From Styela clava (taxonomy: Eukaryota > Chordata > Ascidiacea > Stolidobranchia > Styelidae), in the NCBI RefSeq assembly GCF_964204865.1, contig NC_135252.1, positions 9,693,383 to 9,757,382 of the forward strand: 64,000 nt of DNA, in the 5' to 3' direction. Of the stretch, positions 25,464-37,300 are shown piece by piece (the stretch's first letter is position 1; each line of letters starts with the position of its first letter). Position numbers and translations under genes: made by a program. The notes beneath the pieces were generated by a model that saw nothing but the letters and a program-made list of their open reading frames with translations, had not been told where the DNA came from and did not search any database.

Positions 25464-28400
25464 ATGGATAGTTCGTCATCAGCCATGGCTGCTGTTTCTG
25501 CTACACAAGATTTATGTGCTTATCATCGTCATTCTTGCTCCAGGCCCAGGTAAGCTCTGAAAACATAACTAGATAAGAAATTGCTATTGCTATTATGTTG
25601 TACATACCGATACTGAAACATACCGGTGCGGCTCAACGGGCTAAGCGTTAGGAATACGCTCGCCACCGCACCTCTAATTACTCTGCGTGGGTTCGCAGGT
25701 TCGAATCCCATGCAGGGATGGTTATGTACGAGGGGATTGCTGGACTCCTCGCCGTTGTTGGGTGGTTCACGTAACCGCTGGTCGGTTACGGCTTCCTCCA
25801 CCACCAAGTCCATGCTCCCGAAAACAAACAATACAGTAAAACTAATCCCATACCCGACTTGGAATGGTAACCGAACGAGAGGCCGTGGTTAGCCATATGG
25901 ATAAGTCGTCTTATTCACTTTCCTCTCCCCCGGGATAAATATGTAAATCCTATCCGCTACCGGTACCGGTACCGTATGCCGTAATACTGATATACGGTAT
26001 TATTCATTGTTTGCAGGTATCAAACTTATAAATTTTGTGCTCAGCATGTGTTGGAGGATGAGTCATCTCCTTTTACATCATGTGAATATATATCAAGATC
26101 AAGTGGCAGAAAATGTCCGAATCCAGCTCTTCGACCAAGACGTACAAGCAAGTGAGAATAAGATTTAAATAGACAACTTCAGTGGTTCCCAAACTTCTTG
26201 TTCGTGCGGCGCCAGATTATCAGGGAAAAAAACTCACCGTGAATTTGCACAAAAAATGTTGCTTCAAAATAAAACTCAATTTTGTGATAGGCCTAGTTAT
26301 TGTGTATTTTATGCCTTTGTACAATTTGTAAACATGTAGGCCTAATTATTAAAAGCAAAAGGTTAACTCTTCTTTTTCATCTCCGCCTTATTTTTTTTTA
26401 AAAAGGCCTAAAAAAAAACTTGCATGTTTACTAAACACGACATTCTGACATTTGCAAGTTTTGTTGAGCCACGTCCACCAGAAGTACATGCAGACATGTG
26501 CTAAATCACACCTGACTCTAAAAATGTAATGTACGGTTTTTATATACCGTAAATATTTTGTGTATCCTTTATCGTTGTTTCTTCATAAAAATAACAACCA
26601 TCCTTGAATTTTGTAGTCTGCCTTCATTTTGTGATGAGCATCTACGAGATTTAATTGCAAAAGAACAACATCAAAAGCAAAAGAGGAAGACTAAGAAGCG
26701 GAGAAAAGCAGGGAAGATTAAAAACAAGTACCTAAAGTACTAGATTTTAACCAATTAAATTTCAAAGGAACTCCAAATCTCTGGACTATCAGTACTGAGA
26801 AATAGGAAATCCTATGAATGTCATTCTCTGTCTGAATTCTATCCCATCTATTTATAAAATATGATTTACATATGACAGCAGTTACATAAACCACCCCACA
26901 GTTACAGGGAGTCCACCAATTTATTCTCATATAATTATCCCCCGTGGAATTCGATACTGCGAACCCATGCAGGGTAATCAGAGGAGCGGTGTCAAGTGTA
27001 TTCCTAACGCTAAGCTAAGCCTCACCACTGAGCCTCATTAAATGTATAAAGTAGGGACCATTCATCTGCTTTTATTTATCATGTAATTTTTTGAGTATTT
27101 ACTGAGACTAGTATTATTCGTTGGTATGGTTTAGTTCAAGGTTTGAGTTCACAATTATTTTCAATGATTAATGATAATCAAATCAGTATATTCATTCTTA
27201 ACAGTTTCATAGATGCAAAAAGACAAAAACTTATCGGGCAGATCGCAAATATTGGACAGGATTCTGTAAAGGTTGAGGACGGTTCAGGTATATTAAACAT
27301 CAAAATTTTGGTACTCAATTTTTTCATGTTTTTCCTTCACCTGATTTAGCACGTCCTCATTTTGAGTTTGTTTTCTTGTTTAATAAATTTCACACCTAAT
27401 GTAGTATTTCATTAAAGGCATTATGCTGTGCATAGCAATACTTGCAATAAATAAATAACTTTACTCCCAAGCAAATACTGTTTTTATTGAATCGCTTTCT
27501 CTTGAATATTCTTTCAAAAACATACCTTCAAAACTGGAGAAATATGCCACAATAAAATAAGATATGTCATGTTTGTGATCCCTCTGCTTTTTGACTATTA
27601 CTCCTCTTAGACTTTTATTCACTACTCTATATATGTTTTAATAGTTAGATTCTGTTGCTCTTTGTTCATACTCCTATGGTCATTTTCAGGTATGTCTAAC
27701 AATTTCTATATATTTTTATCAAGATTCAGACACAGAAATAGTTCATAGACCAATAACAGATGATTGGAAACTAGAAAACTCAGAAGATTTAGCCAACAAT
27801 GCTGATTGGGATGATTTTGATCCTGTCAATAATGAAGTTTATGAGCCATTGAGATATGCTAGTAAGTCAACTGGTATTGTCAACTTGCTGTGTAATTCAT
27901 AAGAATATTTCATTTTTATAAAAGTTTTCTTGCAAAGCTACGTCTGCTCATTTCGGAGTAACACAATCCATCTGAGAGTAAAATCGTGTCCACCGACATG
28001 CTAAAACAATTTAAAAACTTGTTGGAATTTTATAAGTTTGCAAGATGGTTGAAGCAGCTGTACTGACAACAATTCATTTACTCTGATCCCCATCCCTGGC
28101 ATGTCAATAATCTTTGAATTCTAATAAAAAAATTCAAAAGTTGTTAGCAAGAAAGTGACAAGATTTGAAGATTAGTTGCCTGCGATTATCCAGGGATGGA
28201 AGTCATTTATAACTGCCTCGTTAATCTGAGTCATTTAAAAAGGGACACTGAGTCATGGACTCCTGGCAGATGAAAATTTTGACTTTAACTCCATTGCCAT
28301 GTTAAAGAATAACTTGACTTCAATTTGAGACTCAAACTTCAAGAACTCGAATGTTGGTCATAAAAACATTGGCTTATTTAGGCAAGCCTTCTTTAATCTT

Positions 28401-31400
28401 TACCACCAATGTTAGAAGTTTGAAAGTTTGATTTTCCACTCCAGGGCAGGAGGCTTCAAATTGTACCTCTGACTCAAAACCGACAATAAAAATTAAAATA
28501 TACCAAGCTTCGCATCAGCTATATTTCACATTGTTTCACATTCTCAATCATTACTTATGTTCATTTCAGATGTTCTCACACCTGAAGAGGTTGTAGCAAC
28601 AGCTCAAAGTAAATTGATTCGATTGCAGTCTCTTTATATCGAACAATTTAAGAGACTTTTCCATCTACTTAAAGAGAGAAAGAGACAGTATCTGCATGAT
28701 TTGAAAAAAGAGATGAAAGAGGAGAGAATATCTGGTGCAGGTTGTCAATAATTATTTGTTCATTTTTTCAGGGATATTTTCATCTATTCTTTGAAGCCAA
28801 TTTAAATAGTGTTAATATTCCAATAACATAACATAATAATATCTTTGATTCAGAAAAACTTCTGAAAATGATCTCAATTAGCTTATTGTGATAACACAAT
28901 AATATTCAATAATATTTTTCATTCCTTTTAAGTGGGTTATTTAGAAAAGTTTGATGAGGAATTTGATTAAAAGGAAAAGTATGGAAATCTTACGTGTTTT
29001 ATGCCAAATTCCATGAGCTAATTAACATTTTTCTTTAATCTAAAACGCATATGGTACAGACTGTATCATCTGGGTAATACTGATAACCTGATAACTAGGG
29101 TACTCCCGTAGTATGTGTACCAGGTTTGGGTTAGGCCATAATTTTATTCCGATTTTCCCTATTTTAGTTCTATTACGAGTTCGGGGACTGTCTGTGTTAG
29201 CCAAGTGAATATACCCCCTGCCCATAGGCTTCCGTCCCTTTGCACAACTTGATGTAAAGTAGGTGAACAAAATTAATTATCTCCATATTGGTACACATAC
29301 TTCTGGAGTGCCGATTAATGAGTGGTCCATTGACCATTGTCCTTATTATGTGTTGTTGACCATCCAATGCTTTATAGCGATAGATGATGAGCCATAAACT
29401 TGTTTGATAATAGAAGTTTTATACTCTTTGCTTCAGCATCGCTCACTGAGATAGAAAATATTGAAGGTATGGATGATGATGAGGTATACGCCTTGGCAAC
29501 ATATAGAAAGAGAACTGGAGTTGAAGTGCTTTTGAGGAAAAAACAACAAAAGCGCAGGATTGAAAGTAGCATAGCATCGGTATTTACATAGATTATGTTG
29601 ATTTAAAATGTCCGCCATCAAAAATGATTTATATATTGAATACATTATACAAGCATAATTTTGTTGTGTAAATGTTTTTTTCTTCATCGGATATGTTGCA
29701 TGATAGCAATTTATTAGTAATATTTTTTTTTTTCAGACTGAGTTTCCAATAAAATCCTCACCAAGATCCAGATGTTCCCATGCATCTAATAATACTAGAT
29801 GTAAATCTACATGTCTACCATACACAAAGTATTGTTCAGCACGTAAGACAATCTATTTTTTCCCTATATTTGCTATCATAAGCTAATGGACTGTGATTTG
29901 GAACATGTTTCTTCAATATGCTATATAAATAACTTTTGAAAAATGATGTAATGCATATCATGCCGAAAAATGAATATAACTTCTCGTTCACACTATAATT
30001 TCGAGTAATAAGGAGGATATATTATTTCCAAATCTTTGCCATGCTATCCCTTGTTTTCTTTTTGAATTTTAAATTCGAAAATTGAATTTTTTATTCACTG
30101 TATATAATATGATCTACAATTGAAGTTTTATAGGATCAACTTATCCTGGTTCAGACATTTGATTGAAATGACATTTCATTCTTACTATGCAGATATATTG
30201 GAAGATCCACACCAGCTTTTGTATAAAAAGTGTCGAACAGATCAATGTCAGACCCCTGTTTGTTTTTTGTTGGCTCGAGATTATGAGATTGAATCTAATA
30301 CTGACGATACGCAACCTGAAAAAGTGTTCTATTGCACTCTTCATGCTCCACTACCAGAAATGAATTTTAGTTTTATATTGGAGAAAGATAAGGAACAAAA
30401 TGTGAGGAAAAATTTATATTACTTCGTCATCAACTCAGAGTCCCCCTAAACCAGAACATAGTTCAATTCCAGATCGTGCCAATGTCAGCTCAGAATATCT
30501 AATATTTTGCAACTTGAAACCTAGGGGAATAATAGTTTTAGTTTATGTGAAACGTCACTGCGCCATAATGCCAACAATATGCCTTTGAGTGTATCTGAAT
30601 GAAACTCTTAAACTAAAGATTTTGGGGAATTCTCTTTTGAGATTCAGATATCTGTAGAGAGTAAATTGAAATGGATTGAAAGTTGAACTTGTGTCATGGA
30701 AAGTTATTATCTGTCGATTTTCACACATTCTTGGTATTAGTTATTATGTTATTAAAATTACATTCATTTTCCTTTTAATTTCAAGATGGAAGTTGCTGTT
30801 ACAAACTCACCCAAAGCAGCTGCAGGTAAAAAATATTGTGTTTCTGTTTGTTTGAAACAAAACTAATGTCAACAGTTCTCAGCTAATTTTGCAATATTTT
30901 GTTTCAGATCAACTTAATGAATTATTGTCTGAAAAGGCAGATGAAAATCACGAAGTCGAAGCCATGGAGATTGACATTGTTTCATCTGATATTCCATCAA
31001 TGCCAATTTCAAATTTTGTTCAAGAGGTTATCAAGTTTGGAACTATTGAGAATGAGGTTGAAACTAGTGAGGGACTGGAAACTGTGGTGCAGAATGAATC
31101 TGGTGATCAATCAAGCGCAAATGCAGAGCTCAAAAACGAGGAAGACATCAAAGAAGACACAAATAAAAGCATACTTTTAAAAACTGAAATGTCTTCAAAT
31201 GATATTCAAAAAGACTTGAATGTGAGATTAGAAAGTACAGAAACCATTTCCTCTACTCAATCATGTAAACCGATGGAACAGGGTACAATTTCGGATGCAC
31301 CAAAAGCTTCAATCATGGATCTTACCCAACCTACTGAAGAGAAGCCCACTATGCTTGAAGCTGAAGATATTAACACTTTACCTGTATCCCAAGGTGATGA

Positions 31401-33043
31401 TAATTTACCATCTAAAAGTGAAAGTAAACATAACTCATTGCTGGAGCAAAAATCACCAAAGGAAATAGAACCCCCAAGTTCAGGAGAAATTGAAAATTCT
31501 GGAAACACCAAAGCAGCATCAGAGTCCAGACTTGACTTAATGCCATCTGAAAACTCTAATGTGCCTGTGCTCTCAGCTTCAGAAGACCAAAATATTGTGG
31601 CTGATGTAGGAAGCAATGATAACCAACCTGCCGAAACATCAGACAACTATGATTCCGTTGCATTACCGAAAAGGTCTGCCCCTGACGGTGAATCATTAAT
31701 AACAAATTTAACAGATAAAATACCTTTAGAACAAATTGCTGAAGTAGTTGCATCATTGCCCGTGGTTTTGAAGCGTAAAGTCAAACCAATGCAAACTACC
31801 TCGTCTTTGCTTCCTAGTTCATCAAACAATTCACAACATGATACTCCTTTGACCTCTGTGGGAGATGATTTTGGTATGGAACATCAAAATGTAGCTAAAG
31901 ATGAGGATAATATTACCACCGTTGGTGAGGTACCAGTAACAAAAACCGATGATGCCCGCACTGTATTGGATGAAGAACCTAAAAATCCACAAAGATGGGA
32001 CATACCACCAAGCAAATTGAAAGGTATGTGGCAACTTTTTTATTCAATGGCATTTTGTGAGTTGATACTTCTCATGCTTGAGTTTCGTGATAAACCAATA
32101 CTGATCTGGACTTTTAATCAGACAAGGGAACTTGTTTTGCCTCAAGATAAGGCTGTTTCACTGGTTTTAATTTTTGGGGATGAATACAAACAAATTTTAT
32201 TCCATTTTGACTGTTTTCGCTTTCAGGATTTGTGACATCAAAGGAGGTAAAGCCAAATGAATTGGTTTTAGATATTGATATTCCCAACAAAGATTCAGCG
32301 TCTAATCTTGAACAAGTTGAAGATTCAGATGAAATTATGAGATCACATCTTCCAAACAATGATATCAATTGCAGCAATGAAAACAGTGATACACAATTAC
32401 CCAAGGGAAGTACTGTCATTCGGCCAGGTGTGTGTTTTTTCATTAGAATTTAATGTATTGGTTCTTGCTACTGTCTTGATAGTCTATTCTGGATTGATAG
32501 GAGTATGATGTTATTTCATGTAGCTCGGCTTGGTTAAATTGATTTTGCAAGATCGCTTTTGACCTGTGCTCTTGTTCACTAAGTTACAACTGCAAATCAA
32601 GCATACTTTCTCAGCGAATGTTAGAAGGTTTGCCAAAATTTTGTCAACTGAGAGTCTGAACACGAGCCATTATTAAAATGAAGCAGTTTGTAGTCAGAGC
32701 AGCCTGGTTTAAATTTTCCTGGACTCCACGGACCTGATCAAAGAAGCATTGTCTATATGTGTGTTTGATTATTGAAATAAAGATTTTGCAGTGTGTTCCT
32801 ACTCTTCTGTCTAACTTTTTTCTATGCTTACCTCTGTCTATCTTCACTTTAATTTTAATTTAAGATGAGCCATCCACACTGCCTAAAATTCTCAAACCTG
32901 TCTTATCATCATTCATCGGACACAGAGGAGAAAGAAAGCCATCTAGTGCCGATGAGGAGGTAGCTGTCGTCTCATTACTTTCTCTTTGCACGGGTCATCC
33001 CAGTGATGACAACACACAGTCTAGCTCTAACGAACAAGAGTGA
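25464..33043 (+). CDS. KANSL2: KANSL2, KAT8 regulatory NSL complex subunit 2 (13 exons)
   Basis: KANSL2 is a nuclear subunit of the NSL complex, which contains the KAT8/MOF histone H4 acetyltransferase. Exons: 25464-25549, 26017-26151, 26617-26727, 27205-27287, 27724-27861, 28570-28734 (or -28740), 29437-29579, 29737-29842, 30193-30401, 30786-30825, 30908-32023, 32227-32427, 32865-33043. All junctions keep frame and give about 903 residues. Four Cys/His clusters are visible: C18-x6-C25-x10-C36-x2-H39; C51-x10-C62...C79-x2-H82; C300-x8-C309-x10-C320-x2-H323; and a fourth in exon 9. Spacing of the first and third matches vertebrate KANSL2. Exon 6 has [16 protein letters not shown], a hallmark segment. 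After exon 9 the protein is acidic and Ser-rich for about 510 residues, mostly from exon 11, making it far longer than human KANSL2 (about 490). The related INO80D is less likely because of the exon 6 motif. Start alternatives: 25452 and 25485. Confidence 0.92.
25627..25960 (+). repeat. tRNA-derived SINE in KANSL2 intron 1
   Basis: An A-box-like GGCTCAACGGGCTAAGCGTT and a perfect B box GGTTCGAATCC lie about 60 bp apart, as in RNA polymerase III promoters inside tRNA genes. A tRNA-unrelated body follows, with TTGGGTGGTTCACGTAACC and GAGAGGCCGTGGTTAGCCAT. Decayed relatives in this window share these words (26940-27045, 46370-46430, 48650-48960, 62150-62330, 63850-63960). The tRNA-like part does not fold into a complete cloverleaf by eye, so this is a SINE and not a tRNA gene. 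Confidence 0.75.
26186..26260. mobile_element. Left end of a hAT-like relic in KANSL2 intron 2
   Basis: CAGTGGTTCCCAAACTTCTT followed by a GCGGCGCC word is a typical hAT left terminus. No right end or target duplication was found. A related right end may be the one finishing at 38662. Confidence 0.4.
26940..27045 (-). repeat. SINE fragment in KANSL2 intron 3
   Basis: Reverse-oriented tRNA-like part of the SINE family: TGCGAACCCATGCAGGGTAA, then TATTCCTAACGCTAAGC, mirroring the 25627 copy. The body is missing. Confidence 0.6.
29098..29312. mobile_element. Small inverted-repeat element in KANSL2 intron 6
   Basis: The left end GGGTACTCCCGTAGTATGTG and right end CACATACTTCTGGAGTGCC are imperfect inverted repeats. 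The inside (CTATTACGAGTTCGGGGACT) is shared with 40925-41083 and with the element at 48016-48251. There is no coding capacity; this is a MITE family. Confidence 0.7.
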
Positions 33044-33078
33044 CATCGCTATGGTTGTATTTCTGATTGTTCAACAAA

Positions 33079-33084
33079 AATAAA
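33079..33084 (+). terminator. Candidate KANSL2 poly(A) signal
   Basis: AATAAA lies 36 nt after the KANSL2 stop codon. The position implies a very short 3' UTR, which is plausible in a compact genome. Confidence 0.5.
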
Positions 33085-33089
33085 AATGA

Positions 33090-34360
33090 AGTGAAATGAG
33101 GGAGTTCAAATATGTGGACACAGAGGCCGAAACGAAGTAGTATTGGTGTCTAAAAGCGATTTTTTCCACCACGAAAAGAAAAATAACAAAGATTCCTAGA
33201 TCCACTTCTTGTCCAATCAAACTAGTGCATTAGCCACCTTGATAATTGGTTTGGATGAAAACAAGTATGTAGAAGTGTTAACTAGTTCTGCCATCGTAAT
33301 TGCGTAAACTTCAGCTACGAAGACGCTGATTAATATTTAATAATATAAATGTTTTTTTGTACTGAAGTCAATTTATATTCCGGAAGCGGCTCTGACTGGA
33401 AGTCAAAATTGATTAAATGACGTGTCGACGAAAGTTCTTAAATTGTTCATTTTTCATCTGCTTCTGGTGATTAATCGATATTTCCTGAAGATTAAATCTG
33501 CGGATAATATTCATGGTTTGCCGCTTCGTATTGTTTACAATTTTGCAAAGTATGCCTTGTGGACATTGATCACTTTACCGTAGGGACACCGCACCGTGAG
33601 GATTCCGGCATATGCAGCTTACATACTAGTGGCGAGAAAACGTATTAAAAGATGATAGGGAATTATTGTTCTTTTTCTCTCTCGAGGGCAAACTACTTAC
33701 CGACTGTGCTGTTGCAAAACTCTAGTAGAAATTTGATAGATAGTACTGCTACTTGCTGAGGCAGCACAGAGATTAAAATACAACTTCTTCAAATGTTTGG
33801 CAGCACCACCAGATTCGAATGCTGTAGTTGATATTATTTTTGCAAAAGTCGACCTAGCTTAATTTGGTGACCACCCGGGCTTCTGTGCTTTTGTATAGAA
33901 TCCATTCAACTCCGTCAGTACGTAAAGTATAACTTTATTTCAAATTCATAATCGACAAAACAGGCAATAAATTGATACAGATTACAGAATCCAGAGAGAA
34001 ATCAAAATTTCAAATAATGTGTGAAACGTACGGAAATTAGATGAAAAGGTTTTATCAAAAGAAGTTGTATATGCTCACTCACCTAAATTTATAATATTTA
34101 ATATTAGAAATATCACAAAATAAAACGAGAAAATCAGAAAAAAATTTTGTCACAGTATATATATAAATAGTTTTGTAAGGATTGCCAAATGGTATGCCGA
34201 ATTAACAAGTAGGCCTACAGGTGGTCAAAAATAACTTTTTCTTGAAATGTATATATATATATATGGCATTTAGATAGCTTTTCATGGTAGGAATAGTCTC
34301 ATTTAATGAGCATTCACGAGATTCGCAATGATTGTTTTCGCCATTGAGTCTATGCCAGCG
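33090..34360. other. Intergenic region between KANSL2 and the TIR gene (convergent)
   Basis: No coding frame is visible. The genes on either side converge, so this stretch should hold both 3' ends. A minus-strand AATAAA (plus TTTATT at 33934-33939) is a possible poly(A) signal for the TIR gene. Confidence 0.4.
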
Positions 34361-34365
34361 ATTTT

Positions 34366-37300
34366 TTATTTCACAGGTGCTAAATTTCGGTTTTCATTGC
34401 ATTGTTCTTTCGTTAATGACTCCGACGAGGATGCATGACGCCGGGTATTGTTTTGAAATTCCCCTCCTTCAAACGTGAATTGAGACGTTCTTGTTTGTGC
34501 GACTGATACAGTTTTGCCACAGTCTGTTTGGGAAATAACAAGTACATTAAACACAAGTAAAAAAGGAAAACAGCTGGCAAATATTGAGATTACACCTCGC
34601 GCGTATTTATGAGAGTTTACGTCAATTTGATGCCCCGATAGATCTATTTACTAACAAGCAGATAGGATATGTATTGAAATTTGTAGGTTATAGTTTGTTC
34701 ATTCCAGTTTGATAAGTTGACCGTCGTTGTAGCCCACATAAACGATGGGCATGAAAAAATCTGAATTCCGAATAGGATGGCAAAACTTATATTTACTTAT
34801 TGCAATTACACGTTCCAAACAAGTGCAAATTTATCGTAATTTTTAAAACTTACATGCTTGGTAAATTCTCAATATCGTCTCCTTATCTCGCGTTCCGAGT
34901 GCGTTTAACAGTCCACATATGAAGAATCGTCTTCGAAGTTTGACAGACGCGGGAACTGTATCAGTATCGCTACATGCAGGCCATTTTAACGTAGCATACA
35001 CAGTGTATTTGAATGGTAATGCACAATCTACATATAAGTATAAATATTAGTCATTCGTCTGGGACTTGAATTGCTTGCGCTACGAGTTTCGATATAGCAC
35101 AACACAAAAACAAAGCATCGAAAGATATTTACATATCACGAGTATGTGATATAAATAGATATTGTTTTTATTGGTTTTGTTTTTAGTTAAATATAGCAGG
35201 GTAAATATAGCTTCAATATAAACGAAAGTCGGGAAATTCGCTTTCCAATTTATGCTTTTCGATTCGTAATCAAGGGCTGAGGTCTGTTGCTACAAATAGA
35301 ATCTCTGCTTTGCGGCCGTCCATAAATTGAACGTAAGTGGGGCAAATTGTTAACCAAACGTCCCGGGTGAAACAGTTTCCCCATTACCGAACCCTAGTTT
35401 TGCCACGATGAACTGATATAGTCTTTACTAAAACATATATATATGTATGCATACATATGCATTACGAACAATACCTTCCACGACGATTGGCAGGATACGC
35501 TTCTTCCACCCTCCGGGATCCATGTGATGTGCTAGTAACGCTTCATAGTTTTGCCACGATGAACTGATATAGTCTTTACTAAAACATATTATTGTTACTC
35601 GGGACTCCTTTACTGACGCTGTAGTGATGAAACAATTTGATAAATAAACGTTTGTTTCGAGTGAGAATAAATTCCAATAATTTGCCCGTGACGCTTCGGT
35701 TATTTTTTAACTTCGTCACAGTGACAAAACTTGGCGAATCGAATTAAGCAACGCAAAATAGGAATGGTTATTTCCACATCGCTCATCCTCCGCATCATTT
35801 CATGACATCAGAGAAAATATTTACATGTCTATACAAAAAATCTGAACGTCACACTTAATCGTGCTTTTGATTTTGTATGTCTGAGTCATTGAAGGAAGTT
35901 GTTAAAAGTATTAGGAAGTGAAATTTTCGATACACTGCTGATTATATTAAGGAGTTATTTTGGTTTCAAATTATCGCTGTTACAACTTGTAAATGAATAA
36001 ATTGGTTGATTTGATGGCGTACCTGCAATATTTTTCACAGTTGTCACGCCAGGCAAGCTATCTCTGTCATGCAAATAGCAACACAAGCCCAACTCTTCCT
36101 CAAGTATTGGAAGAAGAAACTGTTCAACCCACACTTGTTGATTTTTGTGACAAGATATATTGACGTCATAGCGATATTGTTCTAAAATACAAAAGAAAAT
36201 TAATGTGGACGGCTATATTATGCTTTCTTCCGAATTTTTTCGAAATATAATGTTGATTAATTTCATCATTTCTATACTTCGGCTGGGATCATGCAATTCT
36301 TTCGAAATATAATGTTGATTAGTAGTTCGTGATCATAGCTACTAAGAGATTCAGATAGATAAAATATCTGATATAAAATATCTGAATCTCTTAGTAGCTA
36401 TGATCACGAGCTACTAATCAACATTATATTTCGAAAGAATTGCATGATCCCAGCCGAAGTATAGAAATGATAAAACAGGAGAAGATTGCATCATATGTAT
36501 ATTATAAATCCATCTGGTCAACGAGCACTTACTTAATTAATTCGGAAGAAGTAAACACCGAGATGGGATAATCAAGTAAACATGTTTTCATGAAAATGCG
36601 GAAGTGACCACACTGAATGCATATGGGTACTAGAATTTTCTTAACCATAATCTAAGCACCACATCTCGTCACGTATGATTATACTGTTTCCGCATAATTC
36701 GGGATTGCAACATAATTACGAACTGAGAGGTCAACCTGTTCCAAACATTACTATCTCATTGACGTGAATGGATGCTGCCGAGCAAGACTGAGTCATTGCA
36801 TGGCAGGGTATATGAAGATTGTGTAATGGACTCTGAACCTTTAAGGGGATACGATAATTTTGGTACCGTAAATAATGAAGCAAAAGAATACAGTTCAAGT
36901 TCGATTAAATTTTGGTAAAAATTACTGGGATGCTTAGGCCATCTAGACCAGGGGTTCTCAAACTTTTTTAGTCCCAGAGCCGCATTTCAAACCTCAAAGT
37001 TATCAAGAGCCGCGCACAAACAACGCAAGGTACAATAGAAACAAACTTTGAGCGCTTATTTAAAATACCAAGTCATCGTAACAACAAACACGTAACAACT
37101 AGGGCTGGGCAAAATATTCGAATAATGAAATATTCGAATGCCATTTTACTATTCGAATATCTGGTACCACGTGACCTGAGTATTGACCTCCGACGTTCTG
37201 GATCACTGTTATGTATAAAAAATATTCATTATTCCACTATTCCGTATTCGTTAAAAATATTCAAATTATTCGATTCGAAAGCAGATTCGATTTTGCCCAC

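Noticed and set aside
25627..25700. Possible tRNA gene
   Set aside because: A and B boxes are present but the sequence does not form a complete cloverleaf, and it is joined to a repeated non-tRNA body, so it is a SINE.
31257..31646. 129-codon minus-strand ORF
   Set aside because: It is the antisense shadow of the large KANSL2 exon 11, whose plus-strand frame has matching splice phases on both sides.
32024..32226. Read-through of KANSL2 exon 11 (ORF to 32235)
   Set aside because: AAAG|GTATGT is a strong donor and the following exon at 32227 keeps frame with similar composition. The read-through becomes hydrophobic and unlike the rest.
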